Shown: positions 7,943 through 14,231 of the stretch, piece after piece
Layout of the letters: each line of letters opens with the position of its first letter
Numbering within the stretch: the first letter of the stretch is position 1
From: Motilibacter peucedani
GTDB taxonomy: Bacteria; Actinomycetota; Actinomycetes; Motilibacterales; Motilibacteraceae
DNA: 64,000 nucleotides
Direction of reading: 5' to 3'
NCBI RefSeq assembly: GCF_003634695.1
Contig: NZ_RBWV01000010.1
Location: 310,001-374,000 of the forward strand
The notes under the pieces: model-generated
What the model was told of the DNA's origin: nothing
Databases searched by the model: none
Seen by the model: only the letters and a program-made list of their open reading frames with translations
Program-made: the position numbers and the translations under genes

Positions 7943-8739
7943 GTACCCGCACAGGCGTGACGGAGCAGGCCGCGTTAGCAGCGATCGACGGCGGTTGCCG
8001 CACGCTACGGCTACCCACGATGCGCTCACGGTTCGCCGAGATCGCGACTGCCGCGGAACGGGAACAGCTGTCCTACCTGGGATTCCTCGCCGAACTGGTG
8101 ATGGCCGAATGCGATGACCGCGACACCCGCCGCGCTGCCCGGCGCCTCGCAGCAGCTGGGTTCCCACGCGACAAGCGAGTCGACGAGTTCGACTTCGCCG
8201 CCAACCCCATCGTCACCGCCGCCGTGATCAACCAGCTCGCGACGTGCGCCTGGGTCAGGAACGGGCAGCCGCTCTGCCTCATCGGGGACTCCGGCACCGG
8301 CAAAACGCATCTGCTCATCGCGTTGGGAACCGCCGCCGCCCAGGCTGGGCACTCGGTCCGCTACGTCCTCGCCTCAAAGCTGGTCAACGAGCTGGCCGAA
8401 GCGGCCGACGAGAAGCAGCTGTCAAAGACGATTGCCCGCTACGGCCGCCTCGATCTCCTGCTGCTCGACGAGCTGGGCTACATGGAACTCGACCGCCACG
8501 GTGCCGAACTGCTCTTCCAAGTGCTCACCGAACGCGAAGAGAAGTCCGCAGTCGCGATCGCATCCAACGAGCCGTTCTCCGGCTGGACCAAGACCTTCAC
8601 CGACCCCCGGCTCTGCGCCGCCATCGTCGACCGCCTCACCTTCAACGGCCAGATCATCGAAACCGGAACGACCAGCTACCGGCTGGCCCACGCGCGGGCG
8701 AAGCGGTCAACGACCACTGAACGCCGCGCGCAGGCATGA
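7939..8739 (+). CDS. istB: IS21-family helper ATPase IstB
   Basis: The 266-aa AAA+ ATPase is related to DnaC and assembles on target DNA to recruit IstA. Walker A is GDSGTGKTH (residues 116-124) and Walker B is LLLLDELGYM (about 170-179). A sensor-like segment follows (AVAIASNEPFSGW). The start overlaps the istA stop, which couples their translation. It ends three bases before the stop of the converging passenger gene. It is intact and of normal length for the family. Confidence 0.95.
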   Translation: MSTRTGVTEQAALAAIDGGCRTLRLPTMRSRFAEIATAAEREQLSYLGFLAELVMAECDDRDTRRAARRLAAAGFPRDKRVDEFDFAANPIVTAAVINQLATCAWVRNGQPLCLIGDSGTGKTHLLIALGTAAAQAGHSVRYVLASKLVNELAEAADEKQLSKTIARYGRLDLLLLDELGYMELDRHGAELLFQVLTEREEKSAVAIASNEPFSGWTKTFTDPRLCAAIVDRLTFNGQIIETGTTSYRLAHARAKRSTTTERRAQA

Positions 8740-8742
8740 CCG

Positions 8743-9522
8743 TCAAGCGGATCGCAGCCTGACTCCCGGCGGTCGAATTGGCTCGGGCATGTATTCGACG
8801 TGGTACTCCTGACCCAGTTCGGCCTGAAGTTTCGACACAAGCTGGCGACCCGCGTCGACGAACCGTTCAGCATCCGTCGCGGACTCGAACCCACCTCTCT
8901 CCGGCCAACCCGCCATTACCCAGGCATGCTGGGCGTTCCACGCTGCCAGGTCGGAACGAAGTCCCTCGCTGATCGCCAGGTCCGCGGGGTCGACTCCGAC
9001 AGCGCCGTCGCGAGCACTGCGCGAAAGGCCGGAACCGCCGTTCACCGCCATCAGCTTGATCCAGACACGTGGAGTCGACCGCTGAAGCAGCTCCACCGCC
9101 TCGGCGAGAACCTGAGTCTCCAGAAGAGCGCGGTCTTCAGGATGGTCCTCGAGCTCCGACGCCAGCCCGACGAAGATCCGCAGGTCTCCGCTGTCTTCGA
9201 CCTCTGAAGCCCACCGCCAAATCCTGCGCGCTCCGGCCTCCGGCACGATCTCAGCCTCGACAACGGCGCGCGCCGTCTCGCGGACCAGGTTCCACCGTGC
9301 TCGATCCTGGTCAGGAAGCTCGATGCCAAGTTCGTCGAGCACCCGTACGAACAGATCGCGCGAGGCCCTCACATCTGACGGGCTCTGCGCCGCGAGCTCG
9401 CCCAAAGTCGGGCTGTCCACTCCGCGCCCGAGCGCTTCAACTGCGAGCGCGGGCAACTCCTCCGTTCGGAGCTCTCCAGTGACAAGCTCCCACGCTGCAA
9501 TCGCCAACGGGTCTGCTCGCAC
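8743..9522 (-). CDS. Passenger gene of the IS21 element, unknown function
   Basis: The 259-aa product is read from GTG 9522 on the minus strand. An upstream start at 9561 would lie inside the right terminal repeat and is less likely. The N-terminal 60 residues (RADPLAIAAWELVTGELRTE) are helical and resemble the opening of an uncharacterised actinobacterial family, in my recollection. A second helical domain contains IWRWASEVEDSGDLRIF and ETQVLAEAVELLQRS. No signal peptide, membrane segment or obvious catalytic motif is seen. It lies wholly inside the insertion and converges on istB, so it travels with it. A defence, immunity or regulatory role is possible but not shown. Confidence 0.75.
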   Translation of the reverse strand: MRADPLAIAAWELVTGELRTEELPALAVEALGRGVDSPTLGELAAQSPSDVRASRDLFVRVLDELGIELPDQDRARWNLVRETARAVVEAEIVPEAGARRIWRWASEVEDSGDLRIFVGLASELEDHPEDRALLETQVLAEAVELLQRSTPRVWIKLMAVNGGSGLSRSARDGAVGVDPADLAISEGLRSDLAAWNAQHAWVMAGWPERGGFESATDAERFVDAGRQLVSKLQAELGQEYHVEYMPEPIRPPGVRLRSA

Positions 9523-9700
9523 CTCATGAACCCTAGCGACACGAACGCCTGGCGGGGCCACTTCGAGGCGTCACACCGGGGCCAGTTCAGGTTGACATGG
9601 CCACGAAGGACAGGAACCGTCCCAAGACACGCTCCGTCGGCAGGTGGGCAGCAGGTAGTCGGGGACCCCTTGGAGCGGTCGACCTCATGGGAGTCGGCCG

Positions 9701-10231
9701 ATGACGACGCCGCTGTCTTCCCGGTGTCCCGCCCGGTCTAAGCGCTCGGGAGAGCAGTGCAAGAGGTTCGTCGTCGGGGGCGGTGTCTGCCCGATGCATG
9801 GCGGGTCGGCCCCGCAGGTACGCGCGAAGCGTGAGGTGCGAATCGCGCTTCAGGAGCAGCTCGCGTCGTCTGAGCGTCGTTCCTCGGCTGACATCTTGGT
9901 CGACGCGCAGCACGCCGCTGACGTGGTCGCACGAGACCTGCAGACGAGCATCGAGCGCGGCACGGCGACCCCGGGCGACGTCGAGCAGCTGATGGCGGCG
10001 TGGCAGCGGGCTGCGTCGCTGGCGAAGGTGACGGCGGACGCGCGGGTCGATGAGCGGCGGGTCGGTATCGCGGAGCAGCAGGGCGACTTGATGGCCGCCG
10101 GTGTGCAGTGGTTGCTCGACGAGCTCGGTCGGAACGACGCGGCGGGTCGTGCGCTCGCCGGCCGCATGTTCAGCGCCCTCGGGCAGGGTGTGTTGCCGTC
10201 TCGGGTGGTCCCCGGGGAGGTGTCGGCGTGA
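9701..10231 (+). CDS. Phage-type zinc protein with CPMHGG motif
   Basis: This 176-aa protein opens with a probable zinc site made of C9, C20, C30 and H33 (CPARSKRSGEQCKRF, GGGVCPMHGGSAPQ). Similar CxxHGG openings occur in small actinophage proteins that often sit just ahead of the large terminase gene. The remainder is a long helical region (DVVARDLQTSIERGTATPGD) as in small-terminase-like proteins. No large terminase follows here. The start ATG 9701 overlaps the stop of the small gene split by the insertion. A packaging role is inference. Confidence 0.6.
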   Translation: MTTPLSSRCPARSKRSGEQCKRFVVGGGVCPMHGGSAPQVRAKREVRIALQEQLASSERRSSADILVDAQHAADVVARDLQTSIERGTATPGDVEQLMAAWQRAASLAKVTADARVDERRVGIAEQQGDLMAAGVQWLLDELGRNDAAGRALAGRMFSALGQGVLPSRVVPGEVSA

Positions 10232-10650
10232 CGGAGGAGGAGTGGATTCGGCAGCAGGTGCGGCGCGACTTCACGGCCGCGGCGAGGGAGTTCGAGCGGT
10301 TGCTGGCAGACCGCGACCGACGCAACCTAATGCCGAAGGATGGTCAAGACGAGGCCTCGGGCGCCCTGTCTGGGGCGCCCGAGGCCGCTTCCTCAGCTCG
10401 TGTGCTCAGTGGACGGGCAACGCCTCACGACGTCGAATCGGACGGGGAAGTCGCTCTGCGCGGATCGGATCGCGATCTCGACCTCGATCGGCACGAGGTC
10501 GGGGTGGTAGGGGCACCTGTCGGCGGTGCTGGTTGTGGCCATGGCGTCGCGGTCCAATCCGTAGGCGGTCCAGTGCTGGGTCGTTCAAGCGTTGAGAACG
10601 CTACGGACGACGCCAGCGTTACGTCCGGTCGAAACGAGTTGACCTCGTGA
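10228..10650 (+). CDS. Uncertain small protein between the HGG protein and WhiB
   Basis: The frame starts at GTG 10228, overlapping the previous stop as GTGA, and ends at 10650, overlapping the WhiB start as GTGA. Both junctions favour a real 140-aa gene. The first 40 residues (MTEEEWIRQQVRRDFTAAAR) look coding. From about 10353 the frame runs through a 14-bp perfect hairpin. It is then opposite a minus-strand frame with better codon use, and its own residues become Gly/Val/Asp-rich like a shadow. The true gene may be shorter, with a lost stop codon. Confidence 0.4.
   Translation: MTEEEWIRQQVRRDFTAAAREFERLLADRDRRNLMPKDGQDEASGALSGAPEAASSARVLSGRATPHDVESDGEVALRGSDRDLDLDRHEVGVVGAPVGGAGCGHGVAVQSVGGPVLGRSSVENATDDASVTSGRNELTS
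10353..10386. terminator. Strong 14-bp hairpin inside the coding array
   Basis: GGCCTCGGGCGCCC (10353-10366) and GGGCGCCCGAGGCC (10373-10386) pair perfectly around the loop TGTCTG. It lies seven bases beyond the stop of the minus-strand frame at 10393-10542. T-rich bases follow weakly on both sides. It could act as a two-way terminator between converging genes. Confidence 0.5.
10393..10542 (-). CDS. Possible 49-aa minus-strand protein
   Basis: The frame starts at ATG 10542 and ends at 10393, just before the hairpin at 10353-10386. Nearly every third codon base is G or C, and the sequence (STADRCPYHPDLVPIEVEI) is balanced. The opposing plus frame has poorer third-base bias here. It contains two Cys and two His residues. 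No ribosome binding site is obvious and the family is not recognised. If real, it would be transcribed against the WhiB operon. Confidence 0.4.
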   Translation of the reverse strand: MATTSTADRCPYHPDLVPIEVEIAIRSAQSDFPVRFDVVRRCPSTEHTS

Positions 10651-10949
10651 GCGGCCCCGGCGCCCTGTGGGAGCTCGGGCAGGATGCGGCGTCGGCGTGG
10701 CTGGCGCTGGCGAAGGCGCTCGAGGTGTCCGGGCCGACGCCGTGCGAGGCCGCCGACGCCCGCCTGTGGTTCCCAGAGGGCAACGGGCAGCGGTTGGCGT
10801 CGCAGGCCGCGAGGGAGGCGTGTGGGGGCTGCCTCGCCCGTGCTGAGTGCCTGGCGTTCGCACTGGCCGCGGACGAGCGGCACGGCATCTGGGGCGGGCT
10901 CGACGTCGACGAGCGGCGTGAACTGCGCCGGCAGGGGAGGGCAGCGTGA
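10647..10949 (+). CDS. WhiB-family iron-sulfur transcription factor
   Basis: This 100-aa WhiB-like protein has the four cluster cysteines C33, C59, C62 and C68 (PCEAADARLWF, ACGGCLARAEC). They are followed by the GIWGG turn (residues 80-84) and a basic C-terminal end (RRELRRQGR). WhiB proteins bind a 4Fe-4S cluster and usually act with SigA region 4. That is notable because this element is inserted in the sigA tail. Actinophages also encode WhiB copies that alter host regulation. The GTG start overlaps the previous stop by four bases. Confidence 0.9.
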   Translation: MSGPGALWELGQDAASAWLALAKALEVSGPTPCEAADARLWFPEGNGQRLASQAAREACGGCLARAECLAFALAADERHGIWGGLDVDERRELRRQGRAA

Positions 10950-10963
10950 GCTACGACGAGCTC

Positions 10964-11140
10964 TCACGCCGACTTGATGATCACGAGGAGTCCGATGAGT
11001 GCGATGGCGGCGGTGGCCCACATGAGCAGATCGTCGAAAGAACCCCATGGGCGCTTTCCGCGACGCTTGCGCCAGCGGTCCTGGAGGAAGCCGAGCGTGC
11101 CGACGGCGAGCAGCACTATCCCGAACGTCAGGTCGTCCAC
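10964..11140 (-). CDS. Small protein with two membrane segments
   Basis: The 58-aa product is read from GTG 11140 on the minus strand. It has two hydrophobic stretches, LTFGIVLLAVGTLGFL (residues 4-19) and LLMWATAAIALIGLLVIIK (38-56). They are separated by a strongly basic loop (DRWRKRRGKRP). The layout suggests a hairpin with the loop inside the cell. It lies in the gap between whiB and the next plus-strand gene. The plus frame that crosses this region looks like its shadow. Holin-like or membrane-stress roles are possible, but nothing in the sequence decides. Confidence 0.6.
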   Translation of the reverse strand: MDDLTFGIVLLAVGTLGFLQDRWRKRRGKRPWGSFDDLLMWATAAIALIGLLVIIKSA

Positions 11141-11167
11141 GTCCGAATCCTCGCAGGCGGTGTTCTG

Positions 11168-11461
11168 ATGAGCAGCGGGCTGTCGTCTGCGGAGATTACG
11201 CGGGTCGCGGTGCGGGTGCTGCAGGTCGCGCATGCTCAGCCGACCCCGAACGCCGCGGTGGCGGCGGTGCGGAACGTCCTCGAGTCGGTGTCGGATGCGG
11301 ACGCCCGCCGGGTCGTGGCGTGCCTGGCGGTGCTGTCGACGCAGATGGCTCCGGTACGGGCTGACGTGCCGCGCTGGCTGTCGTGGCTTGACCGGGAGCG
11401 CAAGCGCGGCGAGGAGCTGCTGCTGTTGCGCCAGCTGTGGGATGAGGAGGTGGCTCCGTGA
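11168..11461 (+). CDS. Small hypothetical phage-like protein
   Basis: The 97-aa product starts at ATG 11168. The longer frame from 10946 is opposite the membrane-protein gene and is rejected. It is helical (AEITRVAVRVLQVAHAQPTP, then DADARRVVACLAVLSTQM) and ends in a charged stretch (DRERKRGEELLLLRQLWDEE). Its stop overlaps the next start (GTGA 11458-11461). The family is not recognised; the context is the small-gene array of the element. Confidence 0.6.
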   Translation: MSSGLSSAEITRVAVRVLQVAHAQPTPNAAVAAVRNVLESVSDADARRVVACLAVLSTQMAPVRADVPRWLSWLDRERKRGEELLLLRQLWDEEVAP

Positions 11462-11886
11462 GCGGGACAGGTGTGGACGTGGCGCGCGTGCGGGAGTTGC
11501 GGGACGAGGGCATGTCGGTGCGGGCGATCGCGGCCGAGCTCGGGACGTCGAAGTCGACGGTCGCGAGGCTGCTGCGTCCGCCGGCCGTGATGAAGCCTGA
11601 GGCGCCGCCGGTTGAGCCTGAGCGGTACTTCCGGTCGGTGCGGACTGGTGGGCGGTGGCCGGACGACCGGGCCACGGTCGAGCTGTTCCTGGCTGAGCGG
11701 TGGGGCCGGCAGGTGCTGGTCGACGCGAGTGGGCGGTACTTCTGCTCCGCGTGCCAGCGTCTGCTCGACGAGGCGGAGACCCTCGAGCTGGGGAACGGGC
11801 ATGCGGGCACGCCGGGCTTCGGCGTGCGGTCCCGCCGGTGGGTGCAGTTCGGTGACGAGCCGGTGCGGGTGGTGGGGTTGTGGTGA
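11458..11886 (+). CDS. Helix-turn-helix DNA-binding protein
   Basis: This 142-aa protein begins with a resolvase/homeodomain-type helix-turn-helix at about residues 9-38 (RVRELRDEGMSVRAIAAELG, then TSKSTVARLLR). The C-terminal part contains a CSAC pair (residues near 95-98) and a beta-rich tail. GTG 11458 is coupled to the previous stop. It may regulate the element or bind its ends; this is inferred from fold and position. It overlaps the following frame slightly. Confidence 0.7.
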   Translation: MSGTGVDVARVRELRDEGMSVRAIAAELGTSKSTVARLLRPPAVMKPEAPPVEPERYFRSVRTGGRWPDDRATVELFLAERWGRQVLVDASGRYFCSACQRLLDEAETLELGNGHAGTPGFGVRSRRWVQFGDEPVRVVGLW

Positions 11887-12377
11887 GCGCGTGGGCGTCG
11901 GGGGAGGGCGTGTCGTGGCGCGGCGGTGGTTGGCGCCGGCTGGTGTGTGTGGTGCGTCGTCACCGGTGGTCGTCGTCGGTGGTGTCGGGGTCGGGCGCTG
12001 TTGCTGTGGCGTGTGTCCGGTGTTCGGAGTGCCTGCTGGTGCCGTTCGCGGATCGGGCGGACGTGTTGGGCGCGGAGCGGGAGGTGCCGGGGGCCGCGTG
12101 GTTGGGGACGGGTGTGCCGTCGCGGCGGGCGTTGGCGATGTTGGGTGCGTTGAACTTGGACGACGGTCCGTCGCTGGCTCGGCTGCGGGCGGAGGCTGCG
12201 TCGTCGCCTGGCCCGTCGTTGGATGCCCAGTTGCGGCTGTCGTTGCTGTTGCTGGACTTCGCGGCGCGGGACGGGTGGGCGTCGCGGGGGGCGCTGTTGA
12301 ACCGGGTGGGGTTGCTGCACGAGCGGGACTTGCTGGAGGCGCAGCGTGTGGCGGCTGGCGGTGAGGGCCTTGTCTGA
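11883..12377 (+). CDS. Hypothetical protein with CxxC pair
   Basis: The 164-aa frame starts at GTG 11883, overlapping the previous stop as GTGA. The first 45 residues are rich in Trp, Arg and Ser, and include a CVRCSEC cluster that may bind metal. A helical domain follows (LDAQLRLSLLLLDFAARDGW). Codon bias is unusual, with many GTG and TTG codons. The family is unknown. Confidence 0.5.
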   Translation: MSAWASGEGVSWRGGGWRRLVCVVRRHRWSSSVVSGSGAVAVACVRCSECLLVPFADRADVLGAEREVPGAAWLGTGVPSRRALAMLGALNLDDGPSLARLRAEAASSPGPSLDAQLRLSLLLLDFAARDGWASRGALLNRVGLLHERDLLEAQRVAAGGEGLV

Positions 12378-12798
12378 TGAGCGGTTGGTGACGGCGTTGT
12401 CTGGCCCGTGCCTGGTGGTCGGCCCCGAGGGGGCGTTCTTGTTGCTGCGGGCGCTGCAAGAGATGGAGCGCCGCCTGCGTCGGGACGGTGTCGGTGTGTC
12501 GGGTGAGGTGCGGCGGTTGAGGGAGGCGTTGGAGCCGGCGGCGTTGGCGTGGGTCGAGTCGGTGGGTGGTTCCGCTGGCGGTAGTGCGGAAGTTCCGCAG
12601 CGGCCGGAGTCGTCAGAGTGGGTGGAGTCGATGACGGTGGAGGAGGTGGCGCAGGTGCTGGGGACTTCGACACGGTACGTGCGCTCTCTGGCCATGTCGG
12701 AGGCTTTGCCGGCTCGCAAGGTGGGCCGGTCGTGGACGTTCGATCAACTCGATGTGCTGGCGTTCGCCGGCGCCCGGCAGGACAGGAACAGCGCATGA
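12361..12798 (+). CDS. Xis-like / MerR-type HTH protein
   Basis: The 145-aa product has a C-terminal excisionase-type winged helix at about residues 95-138 (MTVEEVAQVLGTSTRYVRSL, ALPARKVGRSWTFDQLDVLA), the HTH_17 pattern of Xis and DNA-binding helper proteins. The N-terminal half is helical and Glu/Arg-rich. Xis proteins bend att DNA and direct integrases to excision; here that is the most useful hypothesis. GTG 12361 is preferred. The start overlaps the preceding frame by 17 bases, and the stop overlaps the next ATG (ATGA 12795-12798). Confidence 0.7.
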   Translation: MRALSDERLVTALSGPCLVVGPEGAFLLLRALQEMERRLRRDGVGVSGEVRRLREALEPAALAWVESVGGSAGGSAEVPQRPESSEWVESMTVEEVAQVLGTSTRYVRSLAMSEALPARKVGRSWTFDQLDVLAFAGARQDRNSA

Positions 12799-13550
12799 GC
12801 AAGCACGGCACGGACGCGCAGGACTTCATCGCGGCCCGCCCTCTGGGTGGTGGCGCGACGAAGGTCGCTGCTGCGGCGGCGGAGTCGCTGAGTGACGTCG
12901 AGTTGGTGAAGTGGGCCTATGCGACGGGGCGCGTCGATGCGCGAGGAGCCGACAAGGCCCGCATCATGATGTTCTTCGACAAGAAGCGTGCGGAGACGCG
13001 TGCAGAGCTGCTCGCCGCAGAAGGCGACCGGCATCCCACCACCGGCAGCTACCTCGACCTGAGCGAGCAGGCCGTGATCGAGCGGCTCGGCGAGTACAAG
13101 AAGCAGAACGACGAGGCGGCCCGCGAAGCGCGACAGCGAGCGGAGATCGCCGCGTCTAGGGCGGCGACGCAGGCGGCTGTTGCCGCGGCGTCTGCGTCGC
13201 GCGCGCCCGTCCGGTTGTCGGCTGTGGCGGCGACGCAGGGTCTGCCGCCGGTGATGGCGTCGGGGATCGACCCGTCGGTGCTGCTGCGGGTGCCGCAGGT
13301 GGCGTGGAACGGGCTGGCTCACAACCCGAACCGGGCGGAGGTGGCGCAGGCGATCCTCGAGCTGACGTCGCTGCCGGCGGGGAGCGCGGAGCTGACGGAC
13401 ACGGCGCTGATCTACGCGAGCAACGAGGACGCGACGGCGCATCACCACGCCGCGGACGCGGCGGCGCGTGCGGCGGACGAGGCCGCGGTCGACAACGACC
13501 CGGAGTTCAAGGCGTTCGTGCAGGGCCTGTCGGAGTGGGACGGCCGGTAG
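12795..13550 (+). CDS. Hypothetical coiled-coil protein
   Basis: The 251-aa product starts at ATG 12795, coupled to the Xis-like gene. Residues about 95-140 form a charged, Ala-rich coiled coil (EYKKQNDEAAREARQRAEIA). A Pro/Val-rich stretch and an acidic C-terminal end (VDNDPEFKAFVQGLSEWDGR) follow. The organisation resembles phage scaffold-like or head-tail accessory proteins, but no defining motif is present. The family is not recognised. Confidence 0.6.
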   Translation: MSKHGTDAQDFIAARPLGGGATKVAAAAAESLSDVELVKWAYATGRVDARGADKARIMMFFDKKRAETRAELLAAEGDRHPTTGSYLDLSEQAVIERLGEYKKQNDEAAREARQRAEIAASRAATQAAVAAASASRAPVRLSAVAATQGLPPVMASGIDPSVLLRVPQVAWNGLAHNPNRAEVAQAILELTSLPAGSAELTDTALIYASNEDATAHHHAADAAARAADEAAVDNDPEFKAFVQGLSEWDGR

Positions 13551-13689
13551 TGCGGGTCGCGGCTCGCGGCGTCAACGTCACCCCTGGGCTGTTGCTGGTC
13601 CGGCGCGGGGGAGCGAAGGTAGGTGAGCGGTGCAGTCCCTTCTCGCTGCGGTGACCCTGCCTGCGCCAACGGCCGCTGTCCCCGTCTTC

Positions 13690-14187
13690 TCAGAGCAGCT
13701 TGGAGAAGCGGTCGAGTTCGCTGCGCGCCCGCAGCAGACTGTACGCAAGCTGCGGCATTGTGGCCGCATCGAGGTGCTCAAGGAACTGCTCGGCGAGGGT
13801 GAGGCAGTCGTGGGCGACGGAATTCATCCATCGTCCGAGGTCGCCGATGACTTGGAGTTCGTCGAGGTTGGCCGGCACTCGGTGCAAGCTGAAGTGCACG
13901 ACGTGCTGCGACGCGGTGTCCCACACCGCGCCGAGACGCTCTGCTTCGGGGCCGGTCGCGCGAGGGACTCCGAAGTGCGACGAGTTGAAGTCGCGACGGT
14001 CGCCGTGCTTCACCAGGAATTCGATGAGCAGCCGTGCGCTCGTGAGGAAGGACTCGATGCACGCTTCCTGGATGACCAGGTCGCTGGTGGCGGCCATACG
14101 CACGGGTGTCCCGCCGACTTGGTCGATCGCGAGCCGCAGGTAGTCCGTCATGCGCTGCAACTGGTCAGTGTTGGGCTGCGTCGGCAT
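13690..14187 (-). CDS. Minus-strand helical protein, possibly HEPN-like
   Basis: The 165-aa product starts at ATG 14187. It is all-helical (DQLQRMTDYLRLAIDQ; IESFLTSARLLIEFLVKHGD; LGRWMNSVAHDCLTLAEQFL). The helical layout with conserved-looking Arg and His positions suggests the HEPN group of RNA-cleaving or structural proteins, although the signature RxxxxH motif is not evident. It is transcribed against its neighbours, as solo cargo or defence genes often are. The function is not known. Confidence 0.6.
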   Translation of the reverse strand: MPTQPNTDQLQRMTDYLRLAIDQVGGTPVRMAATSDLVIQEACIESFLTSARLLIEFLVKHGDRRDFNSSHFGVPRATGPEAERLGAVWDTASQHVVHFSLHRVPANLDELQVIGDLGRWMNSVAHDCLTLAEQFLEHLDAATMPQLAYSLLRARSELDRFSKLL

Positions 14188-14231
14188 GGTATTGCAGGCT
14201 AGGGCGCGGCATGCAGTCCCGGGAGGCAGGC

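Larger units (their letters stand above)
6174..9597 (+). mobile_element. IS21-family insertion with istA, istB and a passenger gene
   Basis: The element carries overlapping istA-istB genes and 47-bp imperfect terminal inverted repeats. The left repeat is 6175-6221; the right, 9551-9597, matches it in inverse orientation at about 39 of 47 positions. The outer ends read TGACAGCC and TGTCAACC, each beginning TG as in IS21. TGGCC at 6169-6173 and 9598-9602 is the likely target duplication, leaving one unexplained G at 6174. Unlike a simple IS21 element, about 0.8 kb with a converging gene lies between istB and the right end. Confidence 0.85.
6138..9704 (+). pseudogene. Small gene split by the IS21-family insertion
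   Basis: Joining 6138-6173 to 9603-9704, that is, removing the insertion with one copy of a TGGCC target duplication, gives one open frame of 45 codons plus stop. It begins ATG CAC GTC CCG after the strong site GGAGG (6124-6128) and ends in a TGA that overlaps the ATG of the next gene (ATGA 9701-9704). That overlap is the coupling style of this operon. The product is basic (KDRNRPKTRS) and unrecognised. The reconstruction also supports a 5-bp target duplication. The gene cannot be read through as it stands. Confidence 0.5.

Noticed and set aside
8743-9561. Longer start of the IS passenger gene at 9561
   Set aside because: It would begin inside the IS terminal repeat; GTG 9522 begins the helical domain cleanly.
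10946-11167. N-terminal extension of the gene ending at 11461
   Set aside because: It lies opposite a better minus-strand membrane-protein gene, and its residues look like a shadow.
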